NCBI GenBank assembly: GCA_008000375.1 | Contig: SMOI01000227.1 | Span: forward strand, 1-52,370 | Length of the DNA: 52,370 nt | Source: Poteriospumella lacustris | Taxonomy: Eukaryota; Sar; Chrysophyceae; Chromulinales; Dinobryaceae | Direction of reading: 5' to 3' | Shown here: piece after piece, positions 10,501 through 20,730 of the stretch | Position numbering within the stretch: the stretch's first letter is position 1 | Layout: each line of letters starts with the position of its first letter | Translations under genes and position numbers: made by a program | Notes under the pieces: generated by a model | Database searches by the model: none | Seen by the model: the letters and a program-made list of their open reading frames with translations, nothing else | Told to the model about the DNA's origin: nothing

Positions 10501-13500
10501 CTGCTGCACCCGGCCGCCGGCCTGCGCGGCGCCGCCGTGCGCTTCTTCGCGCAGACGGCGGCGGCGCTCGGCGCGCTGGACGCGGCGGTGCTGCTGCTGC
10601 CGCTGCTGCGGCCGCTGCTGCGCGGCGCCGTCGCGGCCGCTGCGGTGGCGCCCGAGGCGCCGCCCGCGTTCCGCAGCGCCCAGAGCCGCGCGGCAGCGAC
10701 CTCAGCGACGCGGCGGCCGACGCGGCGGCCGACGCCGCGGCGACGGCAGCGACGGCCTCGGCGCCGCGGCGACGTCGGCGGCGGCGCAGTGGGCGCTGGG
10801 CCAGCGCATCGCCGACGCGGCGCAGCTGGCGGCGCGCTGCTGCCGCCGCTGCCGCTGCGCACGCTGCACGCGCAGCTGCGGCTGCAGCTGAGCGCGCTGT
10901 CCGCCGGCGGCGCCGAGGCGGCGGCCGAGGCGGCGGCCGAGGCGGCGGCCGAGGCGGCGGCCGCGCCGCGCGACGCGGAGGCGCCCGACGAGCGAAGCTG
11001 CGCCTCATGGCCGACTACCTCAGCGCCACCGCGCGCGAGATCCACACGAAGTCGCTGCGCTGGCGCTCGTCGGCGCAGTCGCTGCTCGCGCAGCAGGCGG
11101 CGCTCGCGCTGCAGCCGACGGGCGCCGCGGTCGCCGGCGCGCGCGCGGCGGCCGCCGCTGCGAGCGCCGTCAGCGCCGCGGCGACGTCGGCGGCGGGCGG
11201 CGGCCGCGCGCGCGCGCTGGGCGTGCTGCAGTGGGCGTCGAGCCAGGCGGCGCTGCTCGACGGCCACGTGTTGGCGCTGCAGGCGCCGACGCTGCGCGCG
11301 GGGCTGCACGTGCCGGAGGAGCTGCGGCGCCAGGCGATCTACCTCGACCAGGACGAGACCGCAACGTGCGCAAGCTGCGGACGCTGTTCTCGGCGCCGCC
11401 GCGACGAGCCACGGCGCCGCCGACGGCGACGACGACGCCGCCGCCGCCGCGTCGGGCGCCGTGGGCGGCGGCGGTGGCGGCGGCGGCGCGGCAGGCGCCA
11501 GCGACAAGCTCAGCGCCGCGGCGGCGGCAGCAGCCCCGACGCCTACGACGCCTCCGCCGGCGTCGGCGCGTCCAACGGCGCGGCGGCGGAGCGGCGGCGG
11601 AGGCGGCGGGCGGGTGCCGACTCGGTGACGCTGCTGCGGCGGATACGCGCGCTGCAGGTGCCGCCGCTGCCCGTCGGCCACGGCAGCCCGCTGGCGACGC
11701 CGGAGCAGCTGCGGCTGCTGGCGGAGACGAACTCGCTGCTGGCGACGGGGCTGCCGCTGCCCGCCGGCTCCGTCGACGCGCTCGACCTCGCCGCCCTCCA
11801 CAGCGCCGCGCAGCAGCTGCAGACGCAGCTGCAGACGCCGCCGCCGTCGCGGGCGCCGCGGGCGCCGGCGCGTCGGCGTCGGCGCGGCGCCGGGCGGCGC
11901 GGCGCTCGGCGGCGGAGCGGCGGCGGCTTCTGCGCCGCCCGGCGCCGCGCCGCTGACGAGCGCCGCCGTCGCGTCGACCGTCGGCGGCGGCGCGGCCGTC
12001 GGTCTCGCGGGCGGCAGCGCCGTGGCGATGGCCGCCGCCGCAGCCGCCGCCGCGGCCGCCGGGGCCTCAGCGGCGCGCGGCGCGAGCGCGAGGCCGTTTT
12101 GGTGACGACGCTGCGCGAGCACTCGGCGGCGGTGACGCGGCTGGCGGTGGCGTCGGACATGTCGTTCGTGTGCTCCGCCTCGGCCGACGGCTGCGTCAAG
12201 GTTTGGCAGACGCGGCAGCTCGACCGCGTCGCCTTCCCGCGCTCGGCGGGCAGCTACAACGGCCACCGCGCGGGCGTCAGCGACGCGGTGGCGCTGGAGA
12301 ACAGCCACTCGGTGGCCTCGTGCGACCGCGACGGCGCCGTGCACGTTTGGCGCGTCGACGTGTCGCTGTCGGGCGGCGCCGCGGCGGCCGCGACGGCGGC
12401 GGGCGGCTCCGCGTCGAGCGCGTACGTCGGCAGCTACGGCGCGGGCGACGGCGCGAGCGGCGCATCGTCAGCCACGGCGGCGGCGGCGCAGCGGCAGCGG
12501 TGGCGGCGGCGGGCGGCGGAGCGGTGGCGGGGCGCCGAGGCGCACTACCTGCAGCCCAACGGCAGCTACGCGCTGAGCCACGTGCGCGGCGCGACGGTGC
12601 TGCGCGTGGTGCGGCCGGAGGAGGGCGCGGTGACGGCGCTGCAGCACTTCGTCTCGGACGCCGCCTCCGTCGTCGTCTGCGCCACGCAGCGCGGCGGCGT
12701 GCACGCGTGGGACCTGCGCTGCCCGCGCGAGGCCTTCCGCTTCCACGTGCGGCCCGAGCTGGGCGGCCTCACGGCGCTGACGGTGGGGCCCGACCGCCAC
12801 TGGATCGCGGCGGGGACGAACCGCGGCGTCGTGGCGCTGTGGGACGTGCGCTTCAACGTCCTGTCGGCCGCCTGGCGCCACTCGAGCGGCGCCGCCGTGC
12901 ACCGCCTCGCCTGCTGCAAGGCGCCGCGCAGCGTCGTGCCGGGCCTGGGCTACACCGAGGGCGCCTTCCTCTTCTGCGCGGCGGGCAGCAACGAGGCGGC
13001 CATCTTCGGGCTGCCCGAGGCCGGCGAGTGCCTCAAGTGCTTCCGCTCGGTGGCGATGAACGAGAGCCGCGGCCCGTCGCTGCCGCCGCCCGCCCTCGTC
13101 CCGCTGCACCACGCGCAGCCGCTGCACTGGGCCTGCGCCTGCCGCCGCCGCGGCCGCCGCGACGCAGCCGCAGCACTCGGTGCGCGCGATGCTCGGCCGC
13201 GTGTCGGCGGCGGGCAGTCGCACCTGGTCACGGCCGGCACCGACCGCGCCATCCGCCTCTGGACTTCGCCCAGCCGGCGCACTGCTTCGTCATCGCCGGC
13301 AGCGACCCGACGCAGCCGCGCGCGCAGTTCCGCGCGGTCAAGACCGAGACGGCGGCCGTGTCCGCCGACTACGGCGCGCCCGCCGCGCCCGCCGCGCCCG
13401 CGGCGCCGTCGCTGGCGGCCGCGCCGCTGACGTCGACGACGAACAAGCTGCTCGTCTGCTACACGCCCGCGCTGCCCTCGCCCGACAAGATCCTCCAGTC

Positions 13501-13657
13501 GCAGCTGCCCGTGCGCGAGAACCGCGGCCTCGGCGCCGCGTCGCCGAACTGCCGCGACACGGTGACGGACCTGAAGGACGTCGAGCTGCCGCAGCGCCTG
13601 CTGCTGTCCTCGTCGCGCGACGGCGAAATCAAACTTTGGAAGGTGCACCTCAGCTGA
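7521..13657 (+). CDS. VPS15: VPS15/PIK3R4, regulatory pseudokinase of the class III PI3-kinase; frame broken many times
   Basis: VPS15 scaffolds the VPS34 complexes that make PI3P for autophagy and endosomal sorting. The protein starts MGNATLRQ, so Gly2 fits N-myristoylation. The kinase-like domain covers residues 25-350. It has VVVKVY with the lysine, the family-typical NLYDRLSTRPFLNELEKRW, VVHGDVRPENVM where HGD replaces HRD, and LTDFAPFKP for DFG. HEAT-like helices follow (for example 9460-9840 and 10150-10440), then low-complexity GC tracts, then a C-terminal WD40 propeller with VCSASADGCVKVW, VASCDRDGAVHVW, VVCATQRGGVHAW, LVTAGTDRAIRLW and LLSSSRDGEIKLW. At least a dozen frame changes occur, among them near 8550, 8695, 8990, 9110, 9450, 10475, 10690-10995, 11360-11520 and 13140-13265, each inside GC repeats with conserved residues on both sides. 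The span allows about 2000 residues against about 1360 in humans, mostly from Ala/Gly/Arg-rich inserts. Only about 250 bp separate it from tRNase Z. Confidence 0.93.
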
Positions 13658-13790
13658 CCGCCGCCGCTGCGGCCGCTGCGGCAGGTGCTGTTCGCAGTTA
13701 ATTACACTTCGTCTGAGCCTGTGTCTGTGGCTGCGTCTGAGCCTGTGTCTGTGGCTGCGTCTGTTGCGTGTCCTGCGCGGCTCCGGCCGC

Positions 13791-14378
13791 TCAGAAGCGG
13801 CTCTGGCCGCGCTGCCGCAGCTTCTCCTCCTTCTTCTTGCTCAGCTTCTTCGCCGGGGCCCTGCCCGCCCCTTCGCCACTCGCCGTCGAGTTGCGGTACA
13901 ACACGAAGCCGGCGGCCGCAGCGACGAGCACGGCGACGAACGCGGCGATGGCCGCGTACGGCGACAGGTCGCCCTCGCTGCGCGTCCGCGGCGGCCGGCG
14001 CGGCGCGTTCCCACTCGCGAACGGGTCTTGCTCGTTGTCTCCGCCCTCGTCGGGCGCATGTGCGGTCGGAGGAGCCCCAAAGTCCTGTGGGGACAGCGTC
14101 TGCAGGGCGCGCTGGATCTCGACTTTGCAGGGGTCGGAGATGTCCTGCGACGACGAGGCGATGGCGCCCTCCATTTCCACGCGACAGGTCCCGCTGAGCT
14201 GCTGCAGCAGCCTCTCTATCGCATCGCGGGTGAGTGTGATTTGCTGCTGCTGTTGCTGCTGTTGCTGTTGCTGCTGCTGTTGCTGTTCGGACTCGTAGCC
14301 CATTTCGTCTTCGAACTGCGCCGCCGCGAGGGCGACGACCGCGACGAAGACGAGGCACAGGAGCTGCAGCGGCGACAT
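13791..14378 (-). CDS. Small type I membrane protein with signal peptide, polyQ and lysine-rich tail
   Basis: I chose ATG 14378 because it opens directly into a signal peptide (MSPLQLLCLVFVAVVALAAA); an in-frame ATG at 14441 would add 21 polar residues in front. The mature part begins QFEDEMG and has a run of about 15 glutamines. A helical segment with two cysteines about 23 residues apart follows (around GTCRVEMEG and SDPCKVEIQ), then a Pro/Asp-rich linker. One transmembrane helix (YAAIAAFVAVLVAAAAGFVL) precedes a short basic tail with KKLSKKKEEKLRQRG. The topology is lumenal N-terminus and cytosolic basic tail, about 195 residues in all. I do not recognise the family. The polybasic tail and short lumenal domain would suit an ER or Golgi resident, but that is a guess. 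It converges on VPS15 with 133 bp between stops. Confidence 0.65.
   Translation of the reverse strand: MSPLQLLCLVFVAVVALAAAQFEDEMGYESEQQQQQQQQQQQQQQQITLTRDAIERLLQQLSGTCRVEMEGAIASSSQDISDPCKVEIQRALQTLSPQDFGAPPTAHAPDEGGDNEQDPFASGNAPRRPPRTRSEGDLSPYAAIAAFVAVLVAAAAGFVLYRNSTASGEGAGRAPAKKLSKKKEEKLRQRGQSRF
14242..14286. repeat. CAG/CTG microsatellite (polyglutamine)
   Basis: CTG and TTG triplets on the + strand read as CAG and CAA on the coding minus strand. They give about 15 glutamines right after the signal peptide of the small membrane protein. The CAG/CAA mix makes expansion less likely than in a pure tract. Confidence 0.9.
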
Positions 14379-14782
14379 TCTTTCGACGGTGAGGAGCAGT
14401 GATCTGGCGTCGTCCTCTCGATATCCCAGCTGGTATGCCATGGAATCCTCCGAGCTAGACCGTAGCTAGACCGTCAGATCGCAGATCGCAGATCGCAGTC
14501 GGCGGCGGCCGGCTCCGGCGGCGGTGAAGTGCGCGATGACGACGACGTCGTCGTCGTGTGCTGCTCCCTCTTGCACGACGACGACGACGGCCGAGCCGCC
14601 GAGCGCCGACGCGACGCGACGCGATCGATCTCGTCGCTCTTCGTCGATCTGTCGCTCTCCGTCGCTGGGTGGCGCTTCTCGTGCGCAACTGCTACACTAG
14701 GGCGCTTGGAAGATACAGCGACAGATTATTGCGATCCAATCAGTGCCACCTGCTTGACCCGCCACGTTCACCCGCCTCGACA
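14379..14782. other. Divergent intergenic region, polyQ membrane protein / LSm3
   Basis: About 400 bp between the two starts. A short cluster of agatcgc repeats sits near 14475-14500, with gac/gtc-rich runs at 14535-14595. No gene was recognised. The region probably carries both promoters. Confidence 0.5.
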
Positions 14783-15182
14783 ATGTCCATCGAAACGCCT
14801 CTGGACCTCATCCGCTTGTCCATCGACGAGCGAATATACGTGAAGTGCAAAGGCGACCGAGAATTGCGCGGAAAGCTCCATGTAAGGCCTGGCTCTCATC
14901 ACCGGTTTCTGCTTGGAATGCACTAATTCTCGTTGCTCCGTCCAGGCGTACGACCAGCATTTGAACATGGTCCTGGGCGAAGTCGAGGAAGTGGTGACGC
15001 AGCGAGAAATCGACGAAGAAACAGAAGAAGAAATCGTGAAGGTGAGTTCCGTGTTGTCTCGTGCCCTTCGCCGTCCTGACGTTGCTTGTTTGCTGCCGCA
15101 GACGACGCGCCGAGAAATGGAGATGCTCTTCGTCCGCGGCGACGTGATCATTCTCGTTTCACCGCCCCTTCGCACGGCCTAA
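14783..15182 (+). CDS. LSM3: LSm3, Sm-like ring protein
   Basis: Three exons give a 91-residue protein: 14783-14881, 14946-15041 and 15102-15182, with introns of 64 and 60 nt, both in phase 0. LSm3 is a subunit of the LSm1-7 ring (cytoplasmic mRNA decay) and the LSm2-8 ring (U6 snRNA binding). The protein opens [20 protein letters not shown], followed by [19 protein letters not shown] (Sm1 motif) and [15 protein letters not shown] (Sm2 motif). Human LSm3 reads almost the same over these blocks but has about ten more residues at the N-terminus. The acidic loop [12 protein letters not shown] between the motifs is also typical of LSm3. The gene is complete, with moderate GC content. Confidence 0.97.
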
Positions 15183-15638
15183 GGCAAAAGCCAGTGTCTA
15201 GTCAGACCTATTTGTGTATGAACACCCCTGTAAATTGCGCCTGCTTTAATGGACCTGGGAACCAACACTGCGTCGACGGCTGCCTGTCGCCTGTTCGACG
15301 TGCACCGTTGTCGGTATCGTCAGGAGGATTTACCTCCGCGTTCCAGCTCCAACGCGACTCCTTTTTTGTTACGTGCCCTCAGCGTTCCAGCTCCAACGCG
15401 ACTCCTTTTTTGTTACGTGCCTCCCAATAGGCTCGGCTGCGAGAGGGGTCTTCACTGGACCAGCAGTGACGGAGGACGGAACGAACGGCGACGTGACCAA
15501 AGGAACTCCGACGGGTGGCAAGGGTGATCAGAACAAGTTCATCCAGTAATTACAAAAAGGGGGGAGGATGGCGACAACGAGCACCCTGCGAAATCAAACA
15601 TGCAGCTGGGGTTTCTATCACTAGCGAAGACGCGGCGT
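15183..15638. other. Convergent intergenic region, LSm3 / HSP90
   Basis: About 455 bp hold both 3' UTRs and a 44-bp tandem repeat (listed separately). No gene was recognised. Confidence 0.5.
15338..15425. repeat. Two tandem copies of a 44-bp unit
   Basis: The unit begins gcgttccagctccaacgcga and ends in a T-run and gttacgtgcc. The two copies (15338-15381 and 15382-15425) agree over the first 40 bases and differ only at the end. The repeat lies in noncoding DNA between two 3' ends. Two copies are too few to call it a minisatellite array. Confidence 0.85.
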
Positions 15639-17747
15639 TTAATCGACCTCCTCCATGGTGGAGTCGGGAGCGTCGTCGGTTTGCTCCAAGGCGGGCATAT
15701 CTTCGTCAGCGGCTTCACCTTCATCCTCGTCGATGGACAAGCCGAGCTTGATCAAGCGGTGGATGCGGTTGGCGAAGGTGGTGGGCTCGTCCAAAGAGAA
15801 GCCGGAGGTCAAGAGCGAGGTGTCGTAGAGCATCCAGATGACGTCCTTGACGGTCTTGTCGCTCTGATCGGCGGCGATCTTCTCGCGCAGAGACACGATG
15901 ATGGGGTTGGAGGGGTTGACCTCGAGAGTCTTCTTCGACATCATGTAGGCGGACGTCGAGGCGTCGCGCAGGGCCTGAGCCTTCATGATGCGCTCCATGT
16001 TGGCGGACCAGCCATACTCGCCGGTCACCAAGCAGCAAGGAGCCTGCTCAAGGCGGTTGGACACGACGACCTTCTCGACCTTGTCGTCGAGGACCTCCTT
16101 GATCAACTTGCAGAGACCCTCGGTCTGGGCCTTCAACTCCTCGAAGGTCTTCTTCTCGTCCTCGGTCTCGGAGATCTTCAAACCCTCCTTGGTGGCGCAG
16201 ACCAACTTCTTGCCCTCGAATTCCTTCAATTGCTGGACGGCATACTCGTCGATAGGGTCGACGAGGAAGAGCACCTCGTATCCCTTCTTCTTCAAGCGCT
16301 CCAAGAAGGGCGAGGCCTCGACGGCCTTCTTGGACTCACCAGTGACGTAGTAGATGTCGGTCTGGTCCGCAGGCATGCGGGCGACGTAGTCGTCGAGGGA
16401 GGTCATGGTCTCGCCGCTCTTGGTGGAGTGGTAGCGCAAGAACTTGGCGAGCTTGGCGCGGTTCTGGCTGTCCTCGTGGACACCCAACTTGATGTTCTTG
16501 GCGAACTGCTCGTACATCTTGTTGTACTTCTCGGGATCCTCGGCGATTTCGGAGATCATGTCGATCGTCTTCTTGACCAAGTTCTTGCGGATGACACGCA
16601 GGATCTTGTTCTGCTGAAGCGACTCACGGGAGATGTTCAGAGGCAAGTCCTCGCTGTCCACGACACCCTTGACGAACTGCAACCACTCGGGCATGAGCTC
16701 TTCGCAGTTGTCCATGATGAACACTCTGCGCACGTACAGCTTGATGTTGTTCAACTTCTTCTTGGTGGCAGACTCGAACATGTCGAAAGGAGCGCGCTTG
16801 GGAATGAACAGCACGGCCTTGAATTCCAACTGACCCTCAACAGAGAAGTGCTTGACGGCCAAGTGCTCCTCCCAGTCGTTGGACAAGGACTTGTAGAACG
16901 AGGCATACTCGGCAGAGGTAACATCCTCAGGCTTGCGCATCCAGATGGGCTTCTGCTCGTTGAGGTGAGACCACGACTTGGTCACTTGCTTGACCTTCTT
17001 CGTCTTCTTCTCCTTCTTGTCCTCCTCATCGACATCGGTGACCTTGGGCTCCTCGTCCTCCTTCTTGTCATCCTCTTCCTCTTCGTCATCGGTGACTTCC
17101 TTCTCGGTCTCCTTCTCGACGTAAAGCTTGATAGGGAAGCCGATGAACTCGGAGTGCTTCTTGACGAGCTCCTTGATTCTCTTCTCCTCAAGGTACTCAA
17201 GCATGTCCTCCTTCAAGTGAAGGACGATGCGAGTACCACGAGTCAAAGGAGTCGAGGTGGTATCGAGCGACACGACGAAGGATCCGCCGGCAGCAGATTC
17301 CCACACGTGTTGCTCGTCGTCGTTGTGCTTGGAGTGCACAGTGACGCGGTCAGCGACCAGGTAGGCGGAGTAGAAACCCACACCGAACTGACCGATCATG
17401 CTGATATCAGCACCGGCAGAAAGAGCTTCCATGAAACCCTTAGTTCCGGACTTGGCGATGGTGCCCAAGTTGTTGACAAGGTCAGCCTTGGTCATGCCGA
17501 TTCCGGTATCCTCCAAAATCAAAGCCTTGTTGGCCTTGTCAGGAATGATACGGATTTCCATCTCCCTCTCGGAATCCAAGACGGAGCTATCAGTCAAGGA
17601 CAAGTAGCGAATCTTGTCAAGAGCATCAGAAGCGTTGGAGATCAACTCACGCAAAAAAATCTCCTTGTTGGAGTAGAAGGTGTTGATGATCAAAGACAAC
17701 AGCTGATTGATATCAGCGGAGAAGGCAAAGGTCTCAGACTCAGACAT
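15639..17747 (-). CDS. HSP90: Cytosolic HSP90 chaperone
   Basis: This intronless ORF starts at ATG 17747 ([19 protein letters not shown]) and encodes 702 residues, the usual length. HSP90 is a dimeric ATP-driven chaperone for kinases, receptors and other clients. The N-terminal GHKL ATPase domain shows the family signature [19 protein letters not shown], plus [16 protein letters not shown] and [18 protein letters not shown] highly charged linker (around residues 215-265, Glu/Asp/Lys-rich) leads to the middle domain. The protein ends MEEVD, the docking motif for TPR co-chaperones, which marks it as cytosolic rather than ER (KDEL), mitochondrial or plastid. Codon use is more moderate in GC than in tRNase Z or VPS15, as expected of a highly expressed gene. 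Heat-shock elements lie about 100-160 bp upstream of the ATG. Confidence 0.98.
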   Translation of the reverse strand: MSESETFAFSADINQLLSLIINTFYSNKEIFLRELISNASDALDKIRYLSLTDSSVLDSEREMEIRIIPDKANKALILEDTGIGMTKADLVNNLGTIAKSGTKGFMEALSAGADISMIGQFGVGFYSAYLVADRVTVHSKHNDDEQHVWESAAGGSFVVSLDTTSTPLTRGTRIVLHLKEDMLEYLEEKRIKELVKKHSEFIGFPIKLYVEKETEKEVTDDEEEEDDKKEDEEPKVTDVDEEDKKEKKTKKVKQVTKSWSHLNEQKPIWMRKPEDVTSAEYASFYKSLSNDWEEHLAVKHFSVEGQLEFKAVLFIPKRAPFDMFESATKKKLNNIKLYVRRVFIMDNCEELMPEWLQFVKGVVDSEDLPLNISRESLQQNKILRVIRKNLVKKTIDMISEIAEDPEKYNKMYEQFAKNIKLGVHEDSQNRAKLAKFLRYHSTKSGETMTSLDDYVARMPADQTDIYYVTGESKKAVEASPFLERLKKKGYEVLFLVDPIDEYAVQQLKEFEGKKLVCATKEGLKISETEDEKKTFEELKAQTEGLCKLIKEVLDDKVEKVVVSNRLEQAPCCLVTGEYGWSANMERIMKAQALRDASTSAYMMSKKTLEVNPSNPIIVSLREKIAADQSDKTVKDVIWMLYDTSLLTSGFSLDEPTTFANRIHRLIKLGLSIDEDEGEAADEDMPALEQTDDAPDSTMEEVD

Positions 17748-17843
17748 TTTGGTACTCAAAAACAGAATTAACGCTCGCTAAGTTTGAATTCGATTGTGTT
17801 GCTTACATTGGATTCAATCCTTCCCAAACTCGATCACGCGATG

Positions 17844-17908
17844 TTCTCGAAGCTTCACCACCTGCGTCCCCACGTTTTCGAAAGTTCGAAATTTCGATTT
17901 CCTTCGAA
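17844..17908. promoter_or_regulatory. Heat-shock elements in the HSP90 promoter
   Basis: At 17844-17856 the sequence TTCTCGAAGCTTC is a perfect three-unit heat-shock element (nTTCnnGAAnnTTCn). A second cluster at 17877-17908 contains GAAAGTTC and GAAATTTC, two further inverted GAA-nn-TTC units, plus TTCGAA. Both clusters lie 97-160 bp upstream of the HSP90 ATG, where heat-shock factor would be expected to bind. They are also about 300-360 bp upstream of the left Rab18 start, but the position fits HSP90 best. Confidence 0.85.
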
Positions 17909-18205
17909 ACTCTGTCAATTTGACGTATTTCCATGAAAGCGGGCGTGTACCCAGACTCCCACTCGATGTGTCGCCCAAATCCCAAACCGGCGCGGTCGCC
18001 GTTGTCCTGCGCAGCACGAGAAGTTTCATGACGAACCGCGCTGCTGCTGCTGGATTCGCTGCGTCGAGACGCTGGACATCTTCAAGATCCTGAGATTAAG
18101 CGCTTCGAAAACGGAAGGCATCTTGGCCCCTGCATCACTGATTATCCACTGTGTGCAGCGCACTCATCGCATTCACTCGGATTCTGGCAGAAACACAAAT
18201 TCGTC

Positions 18206-19202
18206 ATGGGTAAGCTCCACTTTTGTGCCATTGATAACAGCAGCATGTATTGATCGACTGATTTGCGTTGTGACTTGCTCAGCTGACAATCTTGACCACG
18301 TGTTTAAAATTCTCTTGATCGGAGATGCTGGGGTGGGCAAGTCCAGGTGAGTATTGCTGAATCGTTTGCTTTCCGACCGGGAGACTCAACCCATGCGAAC
18401 TTGTTATCCTTTCAGTATTTTGCTCCAATTCACTGATGGATATTTCAACGAAAATCTTCAGAGCACAATTGGTACGTGAATAGACTTCAGACAGATACAA
18501 TTGTGTTGCTGTGTTTGTTTACGATTTGGCGGGGTTTTGTGCAGGTGTGGACTTCAAGGTGAAAGTGATGGAGGTCGCAAGCCCCGACGGTAAAATGAAA
18601 CGAGTGAAAGTGACGATTTGGGATACAGGTAACGACTTTCATGATTCGATCGAACGGACGTCAATGTTATTGTTAATCTGCGGTTTGCCCCTGCCATCGA
18701 CAGCTGGACAAGAGCGCTTCCGTACGTTGACCAGCTCGTACTACCGAGGCGCCCAAGGAATCATCCTGGTGTACGATGTGGCACGGAAGGAAACCTTCGA
18801 CTCCTTGAGTATGTGGCTCCAAGAAGTCGAGCAGTTCAGCATGGGTGGAGGAAAGGAAGTCGTGAAGCTGCTGGTGGGTAACAAAGTGGATCAGCCGCGA
18901 GTCATTCAGCGAGACGTTGCTGACGACTGGGCCCGATCCCGGGGAATGCTCTTCATGGAGGCCAGTGCAAAGACCAAGGAGGGGATTTCCCAGGTTTTCA
19001 TCGAAGTTGTTCAAAAGGTAAGACTGCTCCGTCGCGTGGCAATCGAAGATCCGTCGCGCTCACCGTCGACTTTGTGTGCATCTCGCGTCAGATCTTGGAA
19101 AACCCCACATTGCTGTCGAATACTCGCCCCGCAAAACCTGGAAATCGTGCGAGCGTCGGTAGCGCGCCTCAGAACTCAAGTTCAAAGGGCGGCTGCTGTT
19201 AA
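18206..19202 (+). CDS. RAB18: Rab18-type small GTPase, left copy
   Basis: Six exons: 18206-18209, 18283-18346, 18416-18471, 18545-18628, 18704-19017 and 19092-19202. The first coding exon holds only ATG plus G. All introns are GT-AG and 69-75 nt, and phases agree throughout, giving 210 residues. Rab18 acts at the ER, lipid droplets and Golgi. The G motifs are GDAGVGKSS (P-loop), WDTAGQERF (switch II), NKVD and EASAKT. RGAQGIILVYDV and the MLFMEASAKT block are shared with Rab18 and plant RabC. The effector loop reads STIGVDFKVK. The C-terminus is SSSKGGCC, a di-cysteine geranylgeranylation site. The short downstream flank is also part of the inverted repeat. Rab family membership is certain; the Rab18 subclass is a judgement from motif similarity. 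Confidence 0.92.
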
Positions 19203-19327
19203 TTTTGTTTGGAATCCTTTGATCGCATTCCGTGGAATGCTCTCGTTCGCGGCGTGGAGGCTGCGGTTTGGTAAAGTAGTGTTTTGTATCTTAGCGCTTG
19301 CATACTGTGTAATTCCTTAATATAGAC

Positions 19328-19542
19328 TTTAAGTAGTAGACCTCTCGTTTGTAGTGCACTTGAGACGGAGTTGAGACGTACAGACCAGTCGTGCCGAAAG
19401 GGTATGATGGTGCTCCATTGTGAGCGGCAGTCTGAAATTCCGATTGTGCTGCGTGCTGTATCAGTCTATCTCTCTCTGCGAAAGTGTTCCAAGTGTCAAC
19501 AGAGAAACGATCAACAATGAAACGAGTCAGTACATCCGTATT
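19328..19542. other. Unique spacer between the inverted-repeat arms
   Basis: This 215-bp stretch separates the arms and shows no ORF or repeat of note. The two Rab18 3' ends face each other across it, so it probably contains or adjoins both polyadenylation regions. Confidence 0.7.
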
Positions 19543-19733
19543 GTCTATATTAAGGAGTTACACAGTATGTAAGCGCTAAAAAGGGACTCAATGGCAGCCA
19601 CTACATCCGCCATTCCACCAGCACAAAATGCAAAACTACTCGGGACCTACAACGCACTACTTTACCAAACCGCAGCCTCCACGCCGCGAACGAGAGCATT
19701 CTACGGAATGCGATCAAAGGATTCCAAACAAAA

Positions 19734-20730
19734 TTAACAGCAGCCGCCCTTTGAACTTGAGTTCTGAGGCGCGCTACCGACGCTCGCACGATTTCCAGGT
19801 TTTGCGGGGCGAGTATTCGACAGCAATGTGGGGTTTTCCAAGATCTGACGCGAGATGCACACAAAGTCGACGGTGAGCGCGACGGATCTTCGATTGCCAC
19901 GCGACGGAGCAGTCTTACCTTTTGAACAACTTCGATGAAAACCTGGGAAATCCCCTCCTTGGTCTTTGCACTGGCCTCCATGAAGAGCATTCCCCGGGAT
20001 CGGGCCCAGTCGTCAGCAACGTCTCGCTGAATGACTCGCGGCTGATCCACTTTGTTACCCACCAGCAGCTTCACGACTTCCTTTCCTCCACCCATGCTGA
20101 ACTGCTCGACTTCTTGGAGCCACATACTCAAGGAGTCGAAGGTTTCCTTCCGTGCCACATCGTACACCAGGATGATTCCTTGGGCGCCTCGGTAGTACGA
20201 GCTGGTCAACGTACGGAAGCGCTCTTGTCCAGCTGTCGATGGCAGGGGCAAACCGCAGATTAACAATAACATTGACGTCCGTTCGATCGAATCATGAAAG
20301 TCGTTACCTGTATCCCAAATCGTCACTTTCACTCGTTTCATTTTACCGTCGGGGCTTGCGACCTCCATCACTTTCACCTTGAAGTCCACACCTGCACAAA
20401 ACCCCGCCAAATCGTAAACAAACACAGCAACACAATTGTATCTGTCTGAAGTCTATTCACGTACCAATTGTGCTCTGAAGATTTTCGTTGAAATATCCAT
20501 CAGTGAATTGGAGCAAAATACTGAAAGGATAACAAGTTCGCATGGGTTGAGTCTCCCGGTCGGAAAGCAAACGATTCAGCAATACTCACCTGGACTTGCC
20601 CACCCCAGCATCTCCGATCAAGAGAATTTTAAACACGTGGTCAAGATTGTCAGCTGAGCAAGTCACAACGCAAATCAGTCGATCAATACATGCTGCTGTT
20701 ATCAATGGCACAAAAGTGGAGCTTACCCAT
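19734..20730 (-). CDS. RAB18: Rab18-type small GTPase, right (inverted) copy
   Basis: This is the mirror copy of the left Rab18 gene. Exons are 20727-20730, 20590-20653, 20465-20520, 20308-20391, 19919-20232 and 19734-19844, with the same splice sites and the same 210-residue product ending GGCC. I see no coding difference between the copies. About 310 bp of upstream sequence is shared with the left copy, so both may be expressed alike. The right copy lacks the HSP90 heat-shock elements, because the repeat ends inside that cluster. With no stop or splice defect it is a functional gene on paper. The lack of divergence means recent duplication, ongoing gene conversion or an assembly effect. Confidence 0.9.

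Noticed and set aside
15600-17771. 723-residue ORF antisense to HSP90
   Set aside because: It mirrors the codon structure of HSP90, is Leu/Val/Asp/Gly-rich as antisense frames of such genes are, and shows no domain. HSP90 on the other strand is unmistakable.
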